A DNA stretch of 64,000 nt from Sphingorhabdus lacus (lineage in GTDB: Bacteria; Pseudomonadota; Alphaproteobacteria; Sphingomonadales; Sphingomonadaceae): contig NZ_CP035733.1 in NCBI RefSeq assembly GCF_009768975.1, forward strand, positions 1,054,001 to 1,118,000, in the 5' to 3' direction. Below the pieces are notes generated by a model. It saw nothing but the letters and a program-made list of their open reading frames with translations. It had not been told where the DNA came from and did not search any database. Both the position numbers and the translations under genes were made by a program. Of this stretch, positions 56,851 through 64,000 are shown one piece after another. The first letter of the stretch is position 1. Every line of letters begins with the position of its first letter.

Positions 56851-59822
56851 GCCCCGTCCGCCTCGGCAATCGACTGGCGACCGTCCCATTCCTGAAGACG
56901 CATCAAATGGTCATAGTCGGCATAGTTGGAATATTCGGGGTGCAGTTTCGCCGTGAAAGGTGCTTCACCCAATATCCACATGTTCAACGCTTCTTCGGCC
57001 TGGCCCGCAATGAAGGTCACAAATTCATCGGCAGCCTTCTTTTTGTCGCTAGCCTTCGTTGCCGTGGCATGGGCGATATATCCAAAGGCACCACGCTTCT
57101 GGTCTTTGCCTAAACTCCAATATTCGAAGCCCAGCGCCTCGCCGCGTACGCCCTTTATCGCGCCGCGTTCGGCCATCAAACCGATCAGCCCCAACTGCAA
57201 CGCAAAGCCCGCATTGATCTGCTTCGGCTTGGGCGATCCGCCGGTTTTATAGTCCATGATGATCAGGCTGCCATCGGCGGCGGCATCGATACGGTCGGCG
57301 CGGCCGGTAATGGTGATGCCGGACAGTTCAAACGATCCCTTTTCTTCGGCGATCAACAGCTGTCGACCATCTTCGTCGCGCAGCTTTTGCGTTTGTTCGG
57401 CAATCCAGCGCAGCCCGTCCGCAATACGGGGCTGCCAAAGCGTCCGGAGGATGGGATCAAGCGCGCCATTGGTCAGCAGAGCTTCCGCCCGTGCGACCAG
57501 CTTTTCCGGGGCGCATTTGTCGTCGCGAAACCATTTTTCCAATATGTCGTGCACAAGGATGCCGCGCCATTTATGGTCGGGTTCGGCATCAACCGGGTCC
57601 ATAGGACGTAACCGCAAAACACGCTTGGCGTAAAAGGAATAGGGGTCCGACTTGAGCTGGTCGAAATCGGTCACCGAAATGCGGACGCGACGCTGCTCCG
57701 CCGCGGGCATGGGTTTGGGCCGGGGCGCGAAGTCCAGCTTTTTAGGCGCATCGTCTAATAGCGCGGCAAGTTGCGGCGTGGTTGCATCTTGCTGCAACGC
57801 CTCACCAAGATAGGCACGCATCCGAAGCAGGAAGCGCGATGCAACGCCCGGCCCTCCACGATCACGGCGTGCCCGCGTGAGCACCACATCTTTTGCGCCG
57901 AGCGCGGTCGCCAGATCGTGCGCCGAAAGGCCGACATTGCGATCGAGCGTGGCCAGACCCAAATGGCGACGGATGGCAGATGCCAGCCAAGGATCCGGCT
58001 GCGCAATTTGCGGCCAGACTGTTTCGTTCAACCCTGCACAGATGACAAGATCCGCCTGTTGCAAGCGGGCTTCCAGCAAACCGTATATGGCGACCCGTGG
58101 ATGGCCACCATAGGGTGGACGAACGACAGCACCGGAAAGCAGTTCGGTTATGATTGCAGGCAACGCGCTGCTATCGTCCATGGGAATGGCGGACAGGTTG
58201 CACTCACCCAATTCGGCCAAGGCCCTCGCCAGCTCCCGGCCTGCGGTACCTTTCCAGATCTGGCCGTCCGTCAACGTGTCGGCGACCGTCTTCAGGGCGT
58301 CGAGCGCAGCGACCAGCCCGCCCTTTGCACCATCGTCCAACGCTGAGAGCTGAGCGCTATAGTCCGTCCACCACAGGTTCAACGCGTCATCCGCCGCCTT
58401 GGCAATTTCATCCGCAAAAGCAAAAATGCCGACGCCGACACTTGGCCCACGCATACGGGCATCGAGAGAGCGCGCCTGATTTAGCCATTCCAGACGGTCC
58501 ATTTTCATTCGGACAAGCGGATGCTTCGCGATCTCCAATATGTCGGTCGCCGCAAAACGTCGTGCCACGGCATTAGCCAGCCCCAGAAACAAGGCCCCCT
58601 CGGGCGACTGCAGCAAAGGCTTGCCCGCACTGTCATCGACGGAAATGCCCCAGCGACGCAGCTGTGATGTTACCCGTGCGGCAATTTCACGATCGGGGGT
58701 AATCAATGCCGTGCGTTGTCCAGGGTGTTCGAGCCTTTGCCGAATATGGACGGCAATGATTTTTGCTTCCTGCGCGCTATCGTCGGCTTCGATCAGGCGT
58801 ACATGCGCCAATTTTTTCCGGTTGGGCGGAAGTTCACGCCAATGCGTGCTTCGTTCGGGAACGCAGAAAATATCGGTGATGCTGTCGGCCATTGCGGGCG
58901 CTGCACCGGATGAAATCGTTGCAACTTCGTCCCGCGCAATCGCCATGCGATCAAGCAACAGGCGTAGATGGAATTGCGGATGCACTTCGGCATTGCGACG
59001 GGGCTTGGAAACACCATCCTCGCTCTTCGGTGGACGCAGCGCATCCCAATCTGCCTCAGGCATATTCAGGTCAACGCCTGGCAGGATCACCGACCCGTTC
59101 GGAAGGCGGGCAACACGGCGCAACAGATTGGACACCGCGATAGCCGATGTTGTTATCCCCGCGGCAATCAGGGGCGAAGACGGCGGATTTTCGCGCAAAC
59201 GCTGTTCGAGCCTGCCCAGCAAAATATTCCTGCGTTCGGCAGGGCCCAGAAGCTTTCGATTGGCAAGCTCGGTTCGGTAGGCAGGGATAATTTCGCTGAT
59301 CTGCCCGTATGCGCTGAGCCAATGTTCGGGCAGTTCAGCTACCGCCTCTAGGGACTTGAGCCGTTCAAAATCGACCTGCTCGATTTCCAGCTCGTCGATC
59401 ATTTCCGCCAATTTGCGCGCAAGCCGCAGGGATTCTGCCGCGGTGACCGATTGCCCTGTTGGACGGTTCTTTACAACCAGATCGGCCAACAACAGGATGC
59501 GGCTGGCAGGGCTGATAACCGGCCATACGACATCATCGTCCGACAGCGGGTCCAAAATTGGCCCCAATGCTTCGTCCAGTGCGAGGTCACCAATCGCCAC
59601 CATTTTCGGCAGCAGCAATCCCGGCGAAACCGTGCGCACAAAGGCTTCGGTCATCGCCTTGATCGCGCGGTTGTTCGGCAACAGCAGCGTCATCCGCGTT
59701 ATGCCAAGCGGATCATCGCCGCAGTTCGCCAGAACAAATCCGACCGTCGCGTCGCAAAAATCCGAGCCGAGAGGAACCGTGAAGACGCGTGTCGCCCGAT
59801 GTGCGGGTTCAGCGCTGGGCAT
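56847..59822 (-). CDS. addB: Double-strand break repair protein AddB
   Basis: This is a 991-residue alphaproteobacterial AddB. The N-terminal helicase-like region lacks a Walker A lysine: the sequence VFTVPLGSDFCDATVGFV replaces GxxGxGKT. The C-terminal PD-(D/E)XK nuclease is present as GRADRIDAAADGSLIIMDYKTG near residue 875. I do not see the four-cysteine iron-sulfur staple of Bacillus AddB. It partners AddA in break resection, probably as a second nuclease with a structural helicase fold. Its start overlaps the murU stop by 14 bases. Confidence 0.93.
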   Translation of the reverse strand: MPSAEPAHRATRVFTVPLGSDFCDATVGFVLANCGDDPLGITRMTLLLPNNRAIKAMTEAFVRTVSPGLLLPKMVAIGDLALDEALGPILDPLSDDDVVWPVISPASRILLLADLVVKNRPTGQSVTAAESLRLARKLAEMIDELEIEQVDFERLKSLEAVAELPEHWLSAYGQISEIIPAYRTELANRKLLGPAERRNILLGRLEQRLRENPPSSPLIAAGITTSAIAVSNLLRRVARLPNGSVILPGVDLNMPEADWDALRPPKSEDGVSKPRRNAEVHPQFHLRLLLDRMAIARDEVATISSGAAPAMADSITDIFCVPERSTHWRELPPNRKKLAHVRLIEADDSAQEAKIIAVHIRQRLEHPGQRTALITPDREIAARVTSQLRRWGISVDDSAGKPLLQSPEGALFLGLANAVARRFAATDILEIAKHPLVRMKMDRLEWLNQARSLDARMRGPSVGVGIFAFADEIAKAADDALNLWWTDYSAQLSALDDGAKGGLVAALDALKTVADTLTDGQIWKGTAGRELARALAELGECNLSAIPMDDSSALPAIITELLSGAVVRPPYGGHPRVAIYGLLEARLQQADLVICAGLNETVWPQIAQPDPWLASAIRRHLGLATLDRNVGLSAHDLATALGAKDVVLTRARRDRGGPGVASRFLLRMRAYLGEALQQDATTPQLAALLDDAPKKLDFAPRPKPMPAAEQRRVRISVTDFDQLKSDPYSFYAKRVLRLRPMDPVDAEPDHKWRGILVHDILEKWFRDDKCAPEKLVARAEALLTNGALDPILRTLWQPRIADGLRWIAEQTQKLRDEDGRQLLIAEEKGSFELSGITITGRADRIDAAADGSLIIMDYKTGGSPKPKQINAGFALQLGLIGLMAERGAIKGVRGEALGFEYWSLGKDQKRGAFGYIAHATATKASDKKKAADEFVTFIAGQAEEALNMWILGEAPFTAKLHPEYSNYADYDHLMRLQEWDGRQSIAEADGA

Positions 59823-60537
59823 GGCTCATCAATTTAGCCTCGGTTGCTGCGATTGCGTCGGGATATCCGACATCAAACCACAGTCCCTCATGCACCAAAC
59901 CATAGCAACGCCCCCTAGCAATGGCGCGATCCCAAAAGACATTGGTGGAAAATACTTCCGACGGCGGATCGATAATGAGACGTTTGGACAGCATCTGGAT
60001 TCCGGTCCAGACATAAGCGGCCTGCTGGTCGGCTTTCCGGCGGGACAAGCGTCCATCCACATCAAGATCAAAGTCGCCCTGCCCTTGGGTGTTATTTGCC
60101 TCTGCATAGGGGATCAGCAGCATGAGGACATCCATAGCGCTGTCATCCCATGCCGCCATCAACCGGGTGAAGGCGTTTTCGCCGTCATTAGTCCACCAAT
60201 TGTCGGCATTGACGCAAATGAAAGGGTCGTCGGGAATGAACGGCAGTGCCCGCACCAGCCCGCCACCTGTATCCAGCAGCAGATCGCGCTCGTCCGAGAT
60301 GGCGACTTTAAAATCGGCGGCATGGTCGGCCATATGGTCTTCGACCTGCGACGCGCGATAATGGGCATTGATGACAATCTGGCCGACGCCTGCGTCGCGC
60401 AGGTGGTCGAGCACATGGTCGAGCAACGCGGTGCCCGCGACCGCAACCAGCGGCTTGGGCCGGTCTGCCGTCAACGGCATCATCCGGGTCCCCTTGCCCG
60501 CCGCCATGATCATGGCGGTGTTCACATGATGGCTCAT
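59809..60537 (-). CDS. murU: N-acetylmuramate alpha-1-phosphate uridylyltransferase MurU
   Basis: This 242-residue sugar-phosphate nucleotidyltransferase has the N-terminal signature AMIMAAGKGTRMMPLTADRPKP (residues 8-29), with the G-x-G-T-R and K-P nucleotide-binding residues. Later, FICVNADNWW carries the metal-binding Asp, and GLWFDVGYPDAI closes the active site. In organisms using the AmgK/MurU route it makes UDP-MurNAc from MurNAc-1-P. The adjacent amgK gene overlaps it by four bases (ATGA), which strongly supports this role over a generic mannose-1-P guanylyltransferase. The start is the ATG at 60535-60537. Confidence 0.88.
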   Translation of the reverse strand: MSHHVNTAMIMAAGKGTRMMPLTADRPKPLVAVAGTALLDHVLDHLRDAGVGQIVINAHYRASQVEDHMADHAADFKVAISDERDLLLDTGGGLVRALPFIPDDPFICVNADNWWTNDGENAFTRLMAAWDDSAMDVLMLLIPYAEANNTQGQGDFDLDVDGRLSRRKADQQAAYVWTGIQMLSKRLIIDPPSEVFSTNVFWDRAIARGRCYGLVHEGLWFDVGYPDAIAATEAKLMSHAQR

Positions 60538-61526
60538 TCCGGCGCCAGCATATTGGGGGCGATCCGGCGGACTTCCTGCGGGATATATGTGTCGAACCAG
60601 CTTTTCAGCGGCGCTAGCCCAGGATGATCCAGATCGCGTTCGAGCAATGTCCACATGCGCGGCAAGAAGTCGAGGTAACGCTCCTTCCCATCACGCTTCC
60701 ACAACCGCGTGAAGATACCGATGATCTTGGTATTCCGCTGCGCACCAACGAGAGCATAATGATAGCGGAAATCGGCGTCCGGATGGGCTGTCTGAATATA
60801 ATGATCCAGCATTTCCGCCTCCAGTTCCGCGGACACCTCACGCCGTGCATCTTGCAAGAGCGACACCAGATCATAGGCGGGGTGTCCGATCAAGGCGTCC
60901 TGAAAATCAATAAGGCCCTGATCGCCATCGTCGAGGAGCATGACATTTTCGGCGTGATAATCGCGCAAGACGGTCACCATATGAGCATTGGCAATCGGTG
61001 CGAGTGCTTCACTCCAAATCCGGTCAAATTCGGCCGGATCGAAATCGAGCCGCATGGCCGGCATATACCACTCCGCGAGCAGGCGCACTTCGCGCAAATA
61101 GACGGCTTCGTCATAAGGCGGCAGGTCGGCACGTGTGCTTTTCGACAGGGCAATGATCGTGTCGATGGCTTGCTTATATATTTTCGCTTCATCCGACGGA
61201 CATTCGTCCAAATGCTCGCGCATCCGCCGGTCGCCGAAATCCTCTATCAAGACGAACCCGCGTTTCAGGTCATGCCCATAGATGATCGGCGCGCGAAATC
61301 CCTGACCGGTCAGATATTGGGCGACATCGATAAAGGGCTTGGGGTCTTCATGGGGCGGCGGGGCGTCCATCAAAATGGCCTTCCCCTTGTCGGCATGCGA
61401 CACCCGGAAGTAGCGGCGGAACGAGGCATCGCCCGGCATCGGGTACACGCGCGCGGCGCTCCAGCCTGTCTGGTGCAGAAATTCATCCAGCCCGGCGGGC
61501 ATGACAGGGTCAATCTGTTGCGTCAT
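60534..61526 (-). CDS. amgK: N-acetylmuramate/N-acetylglucosamine kinase AmgK
   Basis: This 330-residue kinase of the aminoglycoside-phosphotransferase fold has the catalytic motif LRDYHAENVML with D189. The metal-binding Asp is in LIDFQDALIGHPAYDLVSLLQDAR (D207). The N-terminal GDASFRRYFRV segment is the nucleotide-binding strand pair. AmgK phosphorylates MurNAc at the anomeric position so that MurU can make UDP-MurNAc, bypassing de novo, fosfomycin-sensitive synthesis. The assignment combines the fold with linkage to murU and tsaE. Its first 17 bases overlap the end of tsaE. Confidence 0.9.
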   Translation of the reverse strand: MTQQIDPVMPAGLDEFLHQTGWSAARVYPMPGDASFRRYFRVSHADKGKAILMDAPPPHEDPKPFIDVAQYLTGQGFRAPIIYGHDLKRGFVLIEDFGDRRMREHLDECPSDEAKIYKQAIDTIIALSKSTRADLPPYDEAVYLREVRLLAEWYMPAMRLDFDPAEFDRIWSEALAPIANAHMVTVLRDYHAENVMLLDDGDQGLIDFQDALIGHPAYDLVSLLQDARREVSAELEAEMLDHYIQTAHPDADFRYHYALVGAQRNTKIIGIFTRLWKRDGKERYLDFLPRMWTLLERDLDHPGLAPLKSWFDTYIPQEVRRIAPNMLAPE

Positions 61527-61941
61527 TTTCTTCCGTCTTCATCTGTACCGTACGCGAACCGTCCGGCTGAGGCTGTATGTCGATCGAGAGGGTGGGCACC
61601 GTATATTCGGGGCCTGCCCGACCCGCCCATTCCACCAAGGTGATCCGGTCGGACCGTTCGTCCGCAAGGCCGAGTTCCTCCAGGTCGGCGACACCGTCCA
61701 ACCGATACAAATCTGCATGGGCGACGGCAATCGATACTTCGGGGGGCTCATATTGATGCACGATGGCATAGGACGGGCTCGCGACTTCGCCTCTGAAACC
61801 CAGACCTTGCAATATGCCGGCGCACAGCACTGTTTTTCCGGCGCCCAAGGGACCGTCAATCGATACCCAGTCGCCCGCGTGCAGCGTCCCCGCCAACTCC
61901 CGGCCAAAGGCGCGCATATCCTCTTCGGTCTTCAGGATCAT
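61510..61941 (-). CDS. tsaE: tRNA threonylcarbamoyladenosine synthesis ATPase TsaE
   Basis: This 143-residue ATPase is needed, with TsaB and TsaD, for t6A modification of ANN-decoding tRNAs. Walker A is GPLGAGKT (30-37). SPSYAIVHQY is the family SPT-type switch. HADLYRLDGVADLEELGL and ITLVEWAGR contain the Walker B-like Glu and the conserved EW. Length is usual. The start ATG overlaps the stop of the divL-like gene (ATGA), and its end overlaps amgK. Confidence 0.95.
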   Translation of the reverse strand: MILKTEEDMRAFGRELAGTLHAGDWVSIDGPLGAGKTVLCAGILQGLGFRGEVASPSYAIVHQYEPPEVSIAVAHADLYRLDGVADLEELGLADERSDRITLVEWAGRAGPEYTVPTLSIDIQPQPDGSRTVQMKTEENDATD

Positions 61942-64000
61942 CGGCTCGGGATCGTCATGATGATGGTAGAACCTTCGCCCGGTTTGGACTCGATCCGGAA
62001 CGTGCCATGATGCGTTTCGATCAACTGCTTGGCGAGCGGTAGGCCGAGCCCTTGCAAAATGGGATCGTCGGAAAGCTGCAACGCTTTCTTGCCATCGCCC
62101 TGGACGATTTTCTGGTTTTCCTCACTGATGCCAGGGCCATTATCGGAGACGATGATCTCGAGAAGGTCCTTGCTCGTGCGGGCGAACAGGAGTACTTCGC
62201 CACCCTCTTTATGATAACGAATTGCATTATCAAGAATTTGCCCAACCGCCTGCCCGATCCGCTTGGAATCCAAGGAAAAAAGCCCTTTTGCCTCCTCCAA
62301 CCGAAGATGCAATTCAACCCCCCGCTCCCTGGCAAAAGCCGACTTAGCTTCAGCCGAGTTAACAAGTAGGGTCCGAACGTCGACTTTCTCCCTAGCAATC
62401 GGCATCGCTCCGGCTTCGCTCTGACTGTAATCAAGGACCGTATTGATCTGCTCCGACAACCGCTCAGCCGAAGTCAGGATCGCATCGACATATTCCAGCG
62501 CCTGCCCGTTCAACTCCCCGGCAACGCCCGCTTTCAAAAGATCGGCAAAGCCGCTGATCGAGGTAAGCGGCGTCCGGAACTCATAGCTCATATTGGCTAG
62601 GAACTTGGCTTTGATACCGTCCGCCTCCTGCAGCGCCGCATTCCGATCCCGAAGCGCTTGCTCGATCTTCAGGCTGTCGGACATATCCAGCATCGTAAAC
62701 AGTGCATTGCCGTCGGGTAGCGGAATGGTGGCAATCTGGAATATCCGCTCGTCGGCAAAAACGGCCTTGCTACGACGCTGCTCCCGATTGGCAGTAGTCA
62801 TCCGGACCAGTTCACCGATGATAGATATCTGCGATTGCTTCTTGAGGTGCTTGGACATCAACGGCAGAATTTCGTCAAGGCGCGGATGCCGGATCAATAT
62901 CTCGTCCGGCAAGCCCCATGTTTCGGCAAACAGGCGGTTCCAGATGCTGAGACGACCATCGGCGGCAAATACCGCGATCGCCTCAAACAGATTGTCAAAG
63001 GTTGCCGTCCGCACCCGCAGCAAGATATCCCGCGCACTCGCCAGCTGCGCCTGTTCGGTCCGGTCCTCAAATATCAGCAAAAGCCCGCCATCGGGTACCG
63101 GTTGTGCCAATACGCGCAAATGCGTCCCGTCAGGCAACAGCCAGTTTTCCTCGCTTGGTTCGGGATTCCGAAACCAATTTTCCCTCTCACCACGCCATGC
63201 CGGAAAATCACGAACTTCCGGGAGCTTGCCATTTTCACGCATCCGATCAAGCACCCGTGCAAACTCCGGTTTTTCGGTCAGCCACTGGTCGCGAAAAGCA
63301 AATAGCCTTTGAAAAGGAAGATTTGCAAAAATTAGCGAATAGTCCGAACCGAATTGCACGACACCCGCCGACATCATGTTCAACAGATGCCGTTGCGCAT
63401 CGGACAACTGGCGAAACTCCGTCCGCGCTGCGGTCAGATCCTGAACATCAATGGCCATCCCAGCAACTCCTGACGCACCGTCCGTTCCGAGCGGGATGTC
63501 GAACACGCGCAGTTGCCGTCGTTCGGCACCCAAAGTTGCCGATACAATTCGCTCTGTCTTTAGGCCACTCTGCATCGCTTCGGCGGCAAAAGACGCTGCA
63601 GTTTTGCCATTTTCCGGTTCGAGAAGCTCAATGCCATCCTGCACGACCTGAAATCCGTCCGAAGCACCGACAGCGTCAACATAAGCCTGATTCACGAAGT
63701 TCAGCGACATATCCGGACTGCGGTGCCACATCGGCAAAGGCGCGGATTCGATCAAACCGGCCAAGGCAGAAAAGGCGGCTTTTGCCTTTTCGGACTCCTC
63801 AGTCCGCGCCTCCAATTCACGCAGACTTTCAGTGGAGTCGAAAAACCACAGTAACGCTGCGCCATTCGGATAGATTACGGTGTCGGCGATCTCGCCCATA
63901 ACAAGCAAACGGCGGGGCGAACCCGTGATCGCCAAGGGCAGAACAAAATCTTTGCCCGTCCTCTGCGTTTCTCGGACTTTTTCTTCAAGCCGAGAAAGAT
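61938..64000 (-). CDS. divL: DivL-like PAS sensor (pseudo)kinase with Tyr in the H-box, N-terminus cut by window edge
   Basis: The frame stays open to the window end, so the N-terminus is missing; a TTG at 63935 is not a likely start. Visible are several PAS-like segments (for example SALAGLIESAPLPMWHRSP; NLFEAIAVFAADGRLSIWNR). A HisKA domain reads FLANMSYEFRTPLTSISGF, with tyrosine (codon 62583-62585) where histidine kinases have the phospho-acceptor His. A HATPase domain follows with DNAIRYH, DNGPGIS and QGLGLPLAK. Tyr in this position is the hallmark of DivL, the essential alphaproteobacterial regulator acting on CckA and thus CtrA. Coupling to tsaE by an ATGA overlap starts the tsaE-amgK-murU-addB-addA series. 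Confidence 0.82.
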   Translation of the reverse strand, partial: LSRLEEKVRETQRTGKDFVLPLAITGSPRRLLVMGEIADTVIYPNGAALLWFFDSTESLRELEARTEESEKAKAAFSALAGLIESAPLPMWHRSPDMSLNFVNQAYVDAVGASDGFQVVQDGIELLEPENGKTAASFAAEAMQSGLKTERIVSATLGAERRQLRVFDIPLGTDGASGVAGMAIDVQDLTAARTEFRQLSDAQRHLLNMMSAGVVQFGSDYSLIFANLPFQRLFAFRDQWLTEKPEFARVLDRMRENGKLPEVRDFPAWRGERENWFRNPEPSEENWLLPDGTHLRVLAQPVPDGGLLLIFEDRTEQAQLASARDILLRVRTATFDNLFEAIAVFAADGRLSIWNRLFAETWGLPDEILIRHPRLDEILPLMSKHLKKQSQISIIGELVRMTTANREQRRSKAVFADERIFQIATIPLPDGNALFTMLDMSDSLKIEQALRDRNAALQEADGIKAKFLANMSYEFRTPLTSISGFADLLKAGVAGELNGQALEYVDAILTSAERLSEQINTVLDYSQSEAGAMPIAREKVDVRTLLVNSAEAKSAFARERGVELHLRLEEAKGLFSLDSKRIGQAVGQILDNAIRYHKEGGEVLLFARTSKDLLEIIVSDNGPGISEENQKIVQGDGKKALQLSDDPILQGLGLPLAKQLIETHHGTFRIESKPGEGSTIIMTIPSR

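Noticed and set aside
60624-61643. A 339-codon plus-strand frame over amgK
   Set aside because: It covers the clear APH-fold kinase on the opposite strand and resembles no family.

Overview
The window is a chromosomal segment of an alphaproteobacterium, most probably a sphingomonad (Sphingorhabdus/Sphingopyxis-like). This assignment is inferred from gene content and order: eno-ftsB-pdhA-pdhB, carA-carB-greA, yqeY-dnaG-rpoD, and divL-tsaE-amgK-murU-addB-addA. The DUF4170, DUF1499 and DOMON-like proteins and the type of palindromic repeats point the same way. The DNA is moderately GC-rich and densely coding. No gene-free gap exceeds 300 bp, and I saw no phage, insertion sequence, integrase or CRISPR array.

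Layout. 1-4.3 kb: the tail of a PQQ-type sugar dehydrogenase, a DUF1499 membrane protein, a Tet-type MFS exporter, a GNAT acetyltransferase, an EF-hand protein and a small squalene/phytoene-synthase-fold protein. 4.3-8.1 kb: a three-gene Tad-pilus-like cluster (a large von Willebrand TadG-like protein and two TadE-like proteins). 8.1-12.3 kb: pyruvate dehydrogenase E1 genes, ftsB and enolase on the minus strand. 12.4-14.5 kb: five small genes resembling an expanded E. coli yqjD-yqjE-yqjK module. 14.5-20.8 kb: rhomboid protease, greA and carbamoyl-phosphate synthase, with a lipoprotein gene between carA and carB and a palindromic repeat inserted in frame in carA. 21-25.4 kb: yqeY, dnaG and rpoD, the macromolecular-synthesis block. 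25.4-36.6 kb: a surface-polymer acyltransferase, an unknown protein, MoxR ATPase and its VWA partner split by a soluble chemoreceptor, a DUF418 protein, NamZ, a DOMON-like protein and tyrS. 36.7-43 kb: PilZ, recG, sdhE and mfd. 43-53.4 kb: EAL phosphodiesterase, moaA, NAD kinase, tRNA-Asn, a TSUP permease, secA with a small secreted protein upstream, a TonB-family protein, argJ and trxA. 53.4-64 kb: a translationally coupled minus-strand series divL(partial)-tsaE-amgK-murU-addB-addA.

Themes. Central housekeeping dominates: glycolysis to acetyl-CoA, pyrimidine and arginine synthesis, replication priming, transcription and its rescue (rpoD, greA, mfd), recombination (recG, addAB) and secretion (secA). 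Three genes fit peptidoglycan-sugar recycling: NamZ could release MurNAc, AmgK would phosphorylate it and MurU would uridylylate it. Cell-cycle and motility signalling is represented by DivL, a PilZ protein, an EAL protein and a chemoreceptor. Two CtrA-like boxes, TTAA-N7-CTAAC and TTAG-N7-TTAAC, lie upstream of the Tad cluster and of the chemoreceptor.

The most unusual items are the palindromic element read through as about 30 extra residues of CarA, the tyrosine in place of the phospho-acceptor histidine in the DivL-like kinase, the small signal-peptide protein directly upstream of secA with hairpins in the spacer, and the expanded YqjDEK-like cluster. I did not find a clearly new multi-gene defence or biosynthetic system.
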